This document shows positions 7,585 to 14,073 of a stretch of DNA of 17,377 nucleotides, piece after piece. Made by a program: the position numbers and the translations under genes. The notes beneath the pieces were generated by a model that made no database searches, had not been told where the DNA came from, and saw nothing but the letters and a program-made list of their open reading frames with translations. Positions within the stretch are counted from its first letter, which is position 1, and every line of letters starts with the position of its first letter. The stretch is from Thermoplasmata archaeon (GTDB lineage Archaea > Thermoplasmatota > Thermoplasmata > Sysuiplasmatales > Sysuiplasmataceae), in the NCBI GenBank assembly GCA_021796175.1, contig JAJYOM010000019.1:1-17377 (forward strand). The letters run 5' to 3'.

Positions 7585-7792
7585 CACAAACCTTTTCCAT
7601 CGTCTGCTTAGGCCCGTCAGCCACCTGTGGTCCAATTAACTTCGCAGTGACCACGATTCCCTTAAACAGTAACTAACTCGATGCGGGTATATTGACCGCA
7701 AATATATGGGAACCTCTCGGGCTCCAGATGAAAATTCCCCGTTCCGGAACCAACGGAGAATATCCTTGTTCCAGTAGGATAACTTCCCTGTT
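7585..7792. other. Intergenic region between convergent genes, with short palindromes
   Basis: This 208-nt gap holds no credible ORF or tRNA on either strand. Two structures stand out: TATATT-N7-AATATA at 7688-7706 and the perfect palindrome GTTCCGGAAC at 7741-7750. Both lie just beyond the 3' end of the G1 peptidase gene (- strand), where they could form 3'-end hairpins. No clear oligo-T terminator is seen. Confidence 0.4.
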
Positions 7793-8629
7793 TTACGGCT
7801 TGCCGTGGTGTCCTCCGCCGCTCCCTCCGCTGGATGACGCATAGATTACTGTGAAGCTCGCATAATCAGTCGATAATGGTGTGGGATATGCAAGTGTCCC
7901 GCCTGTACTCGAAACCATAGTTACCGCCACAGCGGTTGAGAATGAGCCAATTGCCCCGCTTACACCGCTGACGGTGGCATAATTGTTTATGGACGAGGAT
8001 GTGTGAGCCGTCCCGAAGTATGCAGTCCCGAAGTTCGCAAGCGTAGTGAGGCCCGCTGATGTCGATGGTCTCTCAACTATCCATTCGGCGGAATTGAGCT
8101 GATAACCTGAGGCTGAAACGCTTTGTGTGTAAGTCCTACCTGTGCTCACATCATTTACTGTGGCCGTAACGTCTGAGCCGGAGACAGATACTGTGACAGT
8201 AATCACGTTCTTAACTTCCGGGGTCCAGGACGCGTATGTTGGCGCCGCAGGATAGAACTCAGTCCAGGCGCGGTATATCACTGAATTATGGGTACTCTCA
8301 ACCAGTATACCTGCCTGCTCAACCGTTCCGCTGTTATAGCCGTCTATTCCTGCCCAAAGTGCGACATAGGTGGTTCCATGACTGGGGCTGACACTCGGAA
8401 CTATGAATGAAGTCTGAACTGAAGTAACGCTCCCTGGAGACCCAGTTACGACATACCCGGCCCAATTCAGACTCTGAGCATTGGTCTCACCGAATAGAGC
8501 GCCCGCGGACTGAGTGATTGCACCGCCCATCCGGGACTGATGACTACCATTTGACCCTAATGCAACTGTAAATGTCGATATTAACATCAAAGCACAGACC
8601 ATTAATATCACAGTTCTTCTCATCTCCAT
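7793..8629 (-). CDS. Secreted G1 family (eqolisin) glutamic peptidase, copy A
   Basis: Exported acid endopeptidase of MEROPS family G1, also annotated as A4-like. A 278-residue protein with a signal peptide (RRTVILMVCALMLIS, to about residue 26). Family landmarks appear in order: SLNWAGYVV (53-61), ALWAGIDG (90-97), EQAG with the catalytic Gln105, AWTEFYPAAPTYASW (121-135), and AEWIVERP with the catalytic Glu186. These align with Gln53 and Glu136 of scytalidoglutamic peptidase. A Gly/Ser/His-rich tail (267-278) follows the domain. Two Met codons are near the start (8629 and 8623); the second gives better spacing to an AGGGG box and a more typical signal peptide. It is paralogous to the adjacent gene on the same strand. 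Likely role: extracellular protein breakdown at low pH. Confidence 0.88.
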   Translation of the reverse strand: MEMRRTVILMVCALMLISTFTVALGSNGSHQSRMGGAITQSAGALFGETNAQSLNWAGYVVTGSPGSVTSVQTSFIVPSVSPSHGTTYVALWAGIDGYNSGTVEQAGILVESTHNSVIYRAWTEFYPAAPTYASWTPEVKNVITVTVSVSGSDVTATVNDVSTGRTYTQSVSASGYQLNSAEWIVERPSTSAGLTTLANFGTAYFGTAHTSSSINNYATVSGVSGAIGSFSTAVAVTMVSSTGGTLAYPTPLSTDYASFTVIYASSSGGSGGGHHGKP

Positions 8630-8658
8630 CGCCCCTGCTACCCCTTATCAGACTGAGC

Positions 8659-8668
8659 CTATTAAATG
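8659..8668 (-). promoter_or_regulatory. TATA box for G1 peptidase A
   Basis: On the minus strand CATTTAATAG lies about 30-39 nt before the ATG, which predicts a leader of about 10 nt that still contains an AGGGG box. This suggests that copy A is transcribed separately from copy B. Confidence 0.45.
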
Positions 8669-8746
8669 ATATGTGACCTTCGCTGTGGACTCGTCGGACT
8701 TAAGTTACACCATTCATCCGCATGCAATCAGCATTTACGAGATAGA

Positions 8747-9607
8747 TTAGTGGCCATGAGCTGGAATGTACGCTACACTGAAGCTGCCGTCCTCGGACCC
8801 GGTAAGGGAGGAGGGTGATGCCAGCAGCTTGATCTTGCCTCCGATCGCCGAATATGTGACCATTGCCAGTGACACAACAGTTGCTGTCGAGGACTTTACA
8901 ACAAACGATCCGATGCTCCCCGTCGTCCCTGACAAAGTCGCTGTATCCGGCTGGCCACCTGTGTATTTACAACCGAAGTAGGCTGTTCCAAAGTTTGCAA
9001 GTGAAGTAAGTGACCTAGCTATAGCCGGCCTTTCCACTATCCACTCTGCAGAGCTTAGCATGTATGAGCTGGTGCTTGTGACAGTGTTCGAATATGTGTG
9101 TGTGGATGTCCGATCTACAACTGTCGCGGTTATCGATTTCCCATAGCCGCCGGAAGAAACGGTAACAGTCATGACGTTGCCGGGTGAGGGCGACCAAGAC
9201 GCGTATGTTGGTGCCGCAGGATAGAACTCAGTCCAGGCGAGATAGACAGTGCTGCCATGGAGCGATTCTGCAAGTATACCTGCCTGCTCAACCGTCCCAT
9301 CGCTGAAACCGTCGATGCCCGCCCAGACTGCCACATATGTGTTCGACTTCGACCCTGTGATATTGGGAACAATGAACGAGGCTGTCACTGATGTTACGCT
9401 ATGATTAGGACCTGTCACAGCGTAACCGGCCCAGTTCAGCGAAGCTTCGTTAACCTGACCAGTTACCGTGAAAGGATGGAAGATGGCCGGTGCAGTCGCT
9501 GTGCTATTTCTTACGACTGGTGCAGCGGTTAATCCTACTGCAAATGCCGATATCACAAACAAGCCCACTACAATCAATGAAAATATCGCATCTTCTTTCC
9601 TCGCCAT
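8747..9607 (-). CDS. Secreted G1 family (eqolisin) glutamic peptidase, copy B
   Basis: Second exported acid glutamic peptidase, 286 residues. The signal peptide is MARKEDAIFSLIVVGLFVIS with a hydrophobic core to about residue 29, then a Thr/Pro-rich short propeptide-like stretch. Landmarks: SLNWAGYAV (56-64), AVWAGIDG (93-100), EQAG with catalytic Gln108, AWTEFYPAAPTYASW (124-138), and AEWIVERP with catalytic Glu192. All core residues of copy A are kept, so both are predicted active. The protein ends soon after the domain and lacks the Gly/Ser/His tail of copy A. The start is well fixed by AGGGAGTG 4 nt before the ATG. Clear paralogue of the downstream gene, with two patches of near-identical DNA. 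Confidence 0.88.
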   Translation of the reverse strand: MARKEDAIFSLIVVGLFVISAFAVGLTAAPVVRNSTATAPAIFHPFTVTGQVNEASLNWAGYAVTGPNHSVTSVTASFIVPNITGSKSNTYVAVWAGIDGFSDGTVEQAGILAESLHGSTVYLAWTEFYPAAPTYASWSPSPGNVMTVTVSSGGYGKSITATVVDRTSTHTYSNTVTSTSSYMLSSAEWIVERPAIARSLTSLANFGTAYFGCKYTGGQPDTATLSGTTGSIGSFVVKSSTATVVSLAMVTYSAIGGKIKLLASPSSLTGSEDGSFSVAYIPAHGH

Positions 9608-9611
9608 TTTG

Positions 9612-9619
9612 CACTCCCT
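9612..9619 (-). promoter_or_regulatory. Shine-Dalgarno of G1 peptidase B
   Basis: AGGGAGTG on the minus strand ends 4 nt before the ATG at 9607, fixing the start of copy B. Confidence 0.6.
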
Positions 9620-9642
9620 ACTGGAAACCGAAATAGTTTACC

Positions 9643-9653
9643 TATCTAAATAG
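9643..9653 (-). promoter_or_regulatory. TATA box for G1 peptidase B
   Basis: On the minus strand CTATTTAGATA lies 36-46 nt before the ATG, within the 93-nt gap behind the pilin-like gene. Usual spacing gives a leader of about 15-20 nt that includes the SD, consistent with a separate promoter. Confidence 0.45.
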
Positions 9654-9700
9654 ATTCTTAGTGATGCATTTTATGGCTCGAAAGTGCGCGTTTGAACCTC

Positions 9701-11425
9701 TCATTCCCAGAATATCGATGTGAATGGCAATGTCTGACCATAGGAAATTGTGGTTGACGACCCAATCGGCTGTATATACCCGAAGAGCATCAAGAAATCA
9801 AGAGTGAGGGTGTATTGCGCGGGTGTGGACGTAGAACCGACTTTTTGAACCGTAAAAGGGCCGCTCCCTGTGGGACTAGCACTCGTGAGGAAGAGGAGTG
9901 AATAACCGAAGGTCAGGTTCACTGGTACGTTCGGTTTGAGAGCTATGTATCCGCTAGGAGACTGGAAAGTGGTGCCGTTGACTATCATTGATAGAATGGG
10001 TACGAATTTTGCACTACTTCCGGACGAAGAAACAGTATCCAGGAAATACAAGTTAGATACCGAATTGATATAAGTAATCTCACTGGTGTTCTGATTCTCC
10101 ACAACCACATGGAAATAGACACCTGGGCCGTTAGCGTCATTGTATGATACTTGGAAGCCACTGTTGAAAGTCTGACTGCCGCTTTCTGTCCATCCAAACT
10201 GATTGAAGTTCATACTCGTTGGCCCAAGGTATTTTGATGGATAATACTGGTTGGGATTCAGGAAGTAGTTGAGGAACAGATCAACTACATACGACGCGGT
10301 GTTATTGTAAACGTCGGTTGCTGTGATGTTGAACGACTCAAACTCGGTGTAGTTTGCACTTGTGTTTACCCTGCCAGACAGGACAAAAACTCCCTGGTAA
10401 AGTGCTGGACGCAGTGTGGTATTTTTCGTAATGTTTGTAATGTAATTTGGCCCAATTGGCCTAACATATACACTGCCTGTGCCAGATGCTGGATTAAATG
10501 CCTGACTGCTGGTATCCACAATGTACGCGGTGATATTGAAGTACGCACCAGGCGTTGCCGGGCTGGGACTTATGCTCGCAGTGACAATTGTTGGGCCAGT
10601 TCTTGCCACCGACAGCATGAACGAACTATTGGATGAAAATTTGCCTTGCCCAGTCAGTGTCACTATTATCGGGTACGACGCGCCCACCACCAAGTTTTGA
10701 CTTACGGTTACTGATGTAGTGTTGTATCCTCCTGTTACTGAATTGTAGTACATCGGCAGAGCCGAGGCGCTTTTGCCAGCTACAAGGCTGGCGTTCGCAG
10801 TGACCTTGAAGCTACTTTGCGAAATATCAGAAACATCCGCAAAGATTACGATTACATGCCCGGGCGTCACTGGATTTGGTGTGGCCCCAACATTCCTTAG
10901 TGACGGCTGCGAATGGGGAGATTTGCCGTTCAGCACTGCGCTCCAGACGACATAATTGGATGCCTTGTTTATTATTGTCACGGAAACAATCGAGCCGGGC
11001 CCGGCACCGGTCGGGTTGCCAATCCAGAGCTGGTTAGTCTGCCAGCTGGATGCAGTCCACGGAGTGAGGGAAGAAGATGAGATTCCAGAATAGCCAAGCT
11101 GTAAGGGAAAAACCTGCGGAGCAGACTGGTTCACCTGCACAACAACTGTGGTTGTGCCAGCATTCAGGCTCTCACCCCCAAGGTGTGTTATGTTAAGAAA
11201 AGTCAAGCCGCCGTTTGCCCCGAAGGGCACGGGACCCGTGACTGTTGCCTGAAAATCGGCATACGTCTGGGCGCTGGGAGTCGGGATTGCGTCCACATAG
11301 AAGAAAATGCTGGTAAAGAGCACCACTGTTATGCCCAGTATCAGTATGTCTCCGATAATCTCGGACACACCGGAATCCTTCTTCCCGTGCGAAGCTCCTC
11401 TGGTTATCTTCCTGCTGCCGATCAT
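9701..11425 (-). CDS. Archaeal type IV pilin-like protein with large ectodomain (574 aa)
   Basis: Surface protein with an archaeal class III (prepilin) signal. Basic and polar residues (SRKITRGASHGKKDSG) precede VSEIIGDILILGITVVLFTS, the hydrophobic helix typical of the archaeal pilin N-terminal domain (PF07790-like). Cleavage by a PibD/FlaK-type peptidase is expected after Gly19. The mature part is unusually long for a pilin. It has two Ig-like modules with related openings (NVGATPNPVTPGHVIVIFA, about 178-196; VTASISPSPATPGAYFNIT, about 280-298), a third beta-rich region to the C-terminus, and many N-glycosylation sequons. No second membrane helix is seen. It could be a minor or tip pilin, or an adhesin assembled by the pilus-like machine encoded at 1-3574. 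Family call from the N-terminus is good; function is inferred. Confidence 0.8.
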   Translation of the reverse strand: MIGSRKITRGASHGKKDSGVSEIIGDILILGITVVLFTSIFFYVDAIPTPSAQTYADFQATVTGPVPFGANGGLTFLNITHLGGESLNAGTTTVVVQVNQSAPQVFPLQLGYSGISSSSLTPWTASSWQTNQLWIGNPTGAGPGSIVSVTIINKASNYVVWSAVLNGKSPHSQPSLRNVGATPNPVTPGHVIVIFADVSDISQSSFKVTANASLVAGKSASALPMYYNSVTGGYNTTSVTVSQNLVVGASYPIIVTLTGQGKFSSNSSFMLSVARTGPTIVTASISPSPATPGAYFNITAYIVDTSSQAFNPASGTGSVYVRPIGPNYITNITKNTTLRPALYQGVFVLSGRVNTSANYTEFESFNITATDVYNNTASYVVDLFLNYFLNPNQYYPSKYLGPTSMNFNQFGWTESGSQTFNSGFQVSYNDANGPGVYFHVVVENQNTSEITYINSVSNLYFLDTVSSSGSSAKFVPILSMIVNGTTFQSPSGYIALKPNVPVNLTFGYSLLFLTSASPTGSGPFTVQKVGSTSTPAQYTLTLDFLMLFGYIQPIGSSTTISYGQTLPFTSIFWE

Positions 11426-11470
11426 GATTATGCCCGGTGCCTGGGTCTGCGAAGATAGTCCCTTTTTGGG

Positions 11471-11480
11471 GTACTAAAAG
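11471..11480 (-). promoter_or_regulatory. TATA box for the pilin-like gene
   Basis: CTTTTAGTAC on the minus strand lies about 46-55 nt before the ATG. Usual spacing gives a leader of roughly 20-30 nt. No clear SD is seen in that leader. Confidence 0.4.
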
Positions 11481-11493
11481 GTGACCTCCAGAT

Positions 11494-11508
11494 TATCAAG
11501 GTTTGATA
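11494..11508. promoter_or_regulatory. Operator-like palindrome TATCAA-GGT-TTGATA
   Basis: A perfect 6-bp inverted repeat with a 3-bp spacer lies in the 172-200-nt divergent region between the pilin-like gene and the DUF47-PiT operon, about 14 bp upstream of the pilin TATA box. Size and placement fit a dimeric winged-helix regulator site; the regulator is unknown. Confidence 0.4.
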
Positions 11509-11584
11509 CCGTTGCCATCATCACAAACCGGGCAGACGACGCCTTTTCGCTCCCTCCTGCAGATGCCTGAATTTCCCGGGTAGC

Positions 11585-11592
11585 CTTAATAG
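11585..11592 (+). promoter_or_regulatory. TATA box for the DUF47-PiT operon
   Basis: CTTAATAG is the best TATA-like element upstream of the operon. Usual spacing puts the transcript start near 11612-11616, downstream of the TTG codons at 11598 and 11607, and so favours the GTG at 11628 as the start. Confidence 0.4.
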
Positions 11593-11627
11593 CCCATTTG
11601 CCTATTTTGAGAACGGTATTCCACGGA

Positions 11628-12314
11628 GTGGTTCAGCTGGCCAGAAAGGGTTTCAGAGGTATTTTCATTGTCGGCGAGAAGATGGTTTTCCAGAACATAG
11701 CCGAGATAATCCAGCTTGGCCTTGAAGCCCGGGGCATAATATATGAAATGCTGAATGCCGACAACCTGCCGGCAATAATCCGGCTCAACGAGCAGGTCAT
11801 ATCCCTGGAGAAACAGTCGGACGTTGTTGCATTCAAAGTATCGGGAGAGATTACCAGCGGTGCAATAAGTTCCAACATACTTGACAACCTGCTGGAGTGC
11901 GTTGACATGGCGGACAACATACTGGACAATTTCCATTATATAGGAAGGGAAATCAGGCGCACAGGCAGGCTCCGCTTTGAGGCAGTGGAACTTGGCAATT
12001 TTCTCGCATTCCAGGGCCAGCTGAATGAATTGCTCGACCTTTCCCAGCAAGCTATGGAGGCGTTGAAGAGGCTCCTCTCATCTAAAAGCATCGAGGAGAT
12101 GCAGTCGATTCGTATGGAAATCGAAGGTGTGGAAGAGAACGGGGACAACATAAAGGACGCCTCATTTGACAGGCTCTACCTCATGGCGCCATCAATGCAC
12201 TATCTCCAGTTCATGCACATATCAGAGCTTGTGCACAAGCTCGATGACATACTTGACAGCTGCGAGGATATTGCAGACCTGATACTGGCAATCTCAACAT
12301 CCATTTCAAAGTGA
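11628..12314 (+). CDS. DUF47 / PhoU-like phosphate transport accessory protein
   Basis: Cytoplasmic helical-bundle protein of the DUF47 (PhoU_div, COG1392) family, which is usually encoded beside PiT permeases and thought to modulate them. The sequence is nearly all helical, with PhoU-type metal-site motifs: E-x3-D in EKQSD (71-75 counted from the TTG at 11598) and D-x2-D-x3-D in DMADNILD (103-110). The frame is open from 11571 with no ATG until 11682. Candidate starts are TTG 11598 (238 aa), TTG 11607 and GTG 11628 (228 aa). The promoter position and the usual short lead before the domain favour 11628. The stop overlaps the permease start (TGATG), so the two are coupled and should act together. 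Confidence 0.85.
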   Translation: MVQLARKGFRGIFIVGEKMVFQNIAEIIQLGLEARGIIYEMLNADNLPAIIRLNEQVISLEKQSDVVAFKVSGEITSGAISSNILDNLLECVDMADNILDNFHYIGREIRRTGRLRFEAVELGNFLAFQGQLNELLDLSQQAMEALKRLLSSKSIEEMQSIRMEIEGVEENGDNIKDASFDRLYLMAPSMHYLQFMHISELVHKLDDILDSCEDIADLILAISTSISK

Positions 12315-13222
12315 TGAACACGCTCGAATCTCTTGTGCTCCTGGCATCACTTTTTCTTTCAGTCGCACTGGTTGCGGGAAACAACCTCTCCGCATGCGTT
12401 GGCACCCTGATTGGCTCACGTGTCATAGGGAAGTGGGAGGGCATTCTGATAGGCATTGCCGGCTATGTGGCTGGGCTGCTGATTCAGGGCAGCAGCATGA
12501 TCAGGGTTTCCAGACTTCTGTTCCCGTCTGCAACACCCGGACTGGTAACGGTCGCACTGATCGCAACAATTATCGTGTTCATTGCAGGCAACTCGTTCAA
12601 AGTGCCAATATCACTCAGTATGTCACTGGTGGGGCTGATAATCGGCATCTCTATCTCAAGACATATGCCGATAGACTCCAGGTATGCCTTCACTGTTGTC
12701 GGCATGTGGTTTGTCGCACCGGTTATTTCCATACTGATAGCGGGTGTCTCTGTCAGGGCAATATCAGCCTCAAGGCCAAGGGACGTGTGGAGGAGAGCAT
12801 CCACTTACAAGCTGCTGCTGCTCCTGTCCTCATTCCTTGCTGCGTATACGCTGGGAGCGAACACAATAGGAGTTGTCGTTTCTGTCGCCGGCTTTTCCAT
12901 ACAGAATGTCGTTGTGGCCATCCTTGCCATACCGGCAGGCAGTTATTTTCTCAGCAGGGGCTCGCTACAGAGGATCGGCAGCGGAATGTTCTCTCTTCGA
13001 TACTCGAACGCTTTTGCCACGCTCATGGATTCAGTACTGCTTGTCGAGGCCGCGACGCTGTTTGGTCTCCCTCTGAGCAACACCCAGGCACTTTCTTCTG
13101 CACTCTTCGGTGCCGGCATAAGCTACAGGGAGAGGTTTTTATCCGCGAAGCCCTTTCTGCTCATCGTTCTCGGCTGGGCAGCGGCTACCATGATAAGCTT
13201 CACGATTGGACTGCTGGTGTAG
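12314..13222 (+). CDS. PiT-family inorganic phosphate (anion) permease, divergent
   Basis: Integral membrane protein of about 300 residues with 8-10 predicted helices, related to COG0306 (PiT/PHO-4) phosphate transporters. The two inverted halves of the family are visible. The first has AGNNLSACVG at 22-31 and KVPISLSMSLVGLIIG at 97-112. The second has LGANTIGVV at 181-189 and GLPLSNTQALSSALFG at 252-267. The usual GAND signature reads GNN and GANT here, so the Asp is absent from both. It is shorter than most PiT proteins (about 330-420 residues). Start: ATG 12314, overlapping the DUF47 stop; GTG 12311 is directly before it. The family is well supported by the DUF47 partner; phosphate as substrate is likely but not certain given the changed motifs. 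Confidence 0.82.
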   Translation: MNTLESLVLLASLFLSVALVAGNNLSACVGTLIGSRVIGKWEGILIGIAGYVAGLLIQGSSMIRVSRLLFPSATPGLVTVALIATIIVFIAGNSFKVPISLSMSLVGLIIGISISRHMPIDSRYAFTVVGMWFVAPVISILIAGVSVRAISASRPRDVWRRASTYKLLLLLSSFLAAYTLGANTIGVVVSVAGFSIQNVVVAILAIPAGSYFLSRGSLQRIGSGMFSLRYSNAFATLMDSVLLVEAATLFGLPLSNTQALSSALFGAGISYRERFLSAKPFLLIVLGWAAATMISFTIGLLV

Positions 13223-13279
13223 TCAGCTGCTGTGTCCACAAATGCCGCCCGGGGTAATTAAACTATCAATATTACAAAA

Positions 13280-13288
13280 CTTATTAAT
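13280..13288 (+). promoter_or_regulatory. TATA box for the SufR-like regulator gene
   Basis: CTTATTAAT lies in a strongly AT-rich stretch; usual spacing gives a transcript start near 13308-13314. AGGGTG at 13322-13327 then serves as SD for the ATG at 13336. Just upstream lies a short inverted repeat GTAAT-N12-ATTAC (13254-13275), a weak operator candidate. Confidence 0.5.
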
Positions 13289-13335
13289 GATGATGTTTCA
13301 ATGTGCTGTCGGCTTGATCACAGGGTGTGCAGCAG

Positions 13336-14019
13336 ATGAGAAGGAATAACGGAGAGGACGGAGAGCTCGTTCACACCGATTTGCTGGATAAGGCAAATCA
13401 CTCAACCAGGAATGCGATTGTCGCCCTTATAAAACAGAAAGGCGAGACGGGAATGAAGGAGATATCCGCCTCTATGGGCATAAGCAAGATGGCTGTCAGC
13501 AAGCATCTTTCCAATCTTGAGAGGGACCAGCTTGTCCAGAAGCGCGTGATGCGTGCCGGTGTCGGAAGACCCGAGTACAGGTACTCCCTGACTCAGAATG
13601 CACACTATCTTTTTCCCACATCATATCCCTACATTGCTCTTTCCGCCCTGTCCTTTATTGAAGACAGGATCGGACCGGAAGGCGTCAACCAGTTCTTTGA
13701 GAGGAGGAAGCAGGAGCTCGCAAACAGGTATGCTGAAAGGATGAAGAACCTTCCACACGAAGAAAAGGTCAGGGAACTGGCAAGAATCAGAGAAGAGGAA
13801 GGCTTTCTGGCCGAGACCTGCAGGCAGGCCGACGGTACAACAGTCCTTATAGAGCACAACTGCCCTCTGATGACTGTCGCGGGCAAGTACAGGCTTGCAT
13901 GCACAGCCGAACTAGACCTTTTCAGGGAATTGCTTGATGATGACGTGGAGAGGACACACTGGATGGCCAACGGGGAGCACATGTGCAGGTATGTCCTTCA
14001 CCCGAAGAAACATAAATAG
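13336..14019 (+). CDS. SufR-like winged-helix transcriptional regulator with Cys (Fe-S type) motif
   Basis: DNA-binding regulator with an ArsR/MarR-like winged helix at the N-terminus (about residues 24-90 counted from the GTG at 13327: STRNAIVALIKQKGETGMKE, recognition region SKMAVSKHLSNL, then GRPEYRYSLT). The C-terminal domain has the SufR spacing Cys179-X12-Cys192-X27-Cys220, with an extra Cys165. In SufR proteins such Cys bind an Fe-S cluster and repress the suf operon. A 'FPTSYPYIAL' stretch after the wing also fits the family. The ATG at 13336 is preferred for its AGGGTG SD at 8-nt spacing; GTG 13327 is possible. No suf gene lies in the window, so targets are unknown; it may regulate itself. 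Confidence 0.82.
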   Translation: MRRNNGEDGELVHTDLLDKANHSTRNAIVALIKQKGETGMKEISASMGISKMAVSKHLSNLERDQLVQKRVMRAGVGRPEYRYSLTQNAHYLFPTSYPYIALSALSFIEDRIGPEGVNQFFERRKQELANRYAERMKNLPHEEKVRELARIREEEGFLAETCRQADGTTVLIEHNCPLMTVAGKYRLACTAELDLFRELLDDDVERTHWMANGEHMCRYVLHPKKHK

Positions 14020-14073
14020 CATCACTGGGCCTGACACGGCTGCCGGCTATCTTGATATCCTGTATTCCCATCC

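Noticed and set aside
7585..7792. tRNA or CRISPR repeat in the convergent gap
   Set aside because: No cloverleaf or T-arm could be formed on either strand, and the short palindromes do not recur at regular spacing.
7636..7842. A 68-codon - strand ORF across the gap after G1 peptidase A
   Set aside because: It overlaps the peptidase 3' end in another frame, has no promoter or SD, and has no recognisable features.
12394..13257. A 287-codon + strand ORF overlapping the PiT permease in another frame
   Set aside because: The translation is rich in Cys, His and Arg and looks random, while the overlapping frame is a clear membrane transporter coupled to DUF47.
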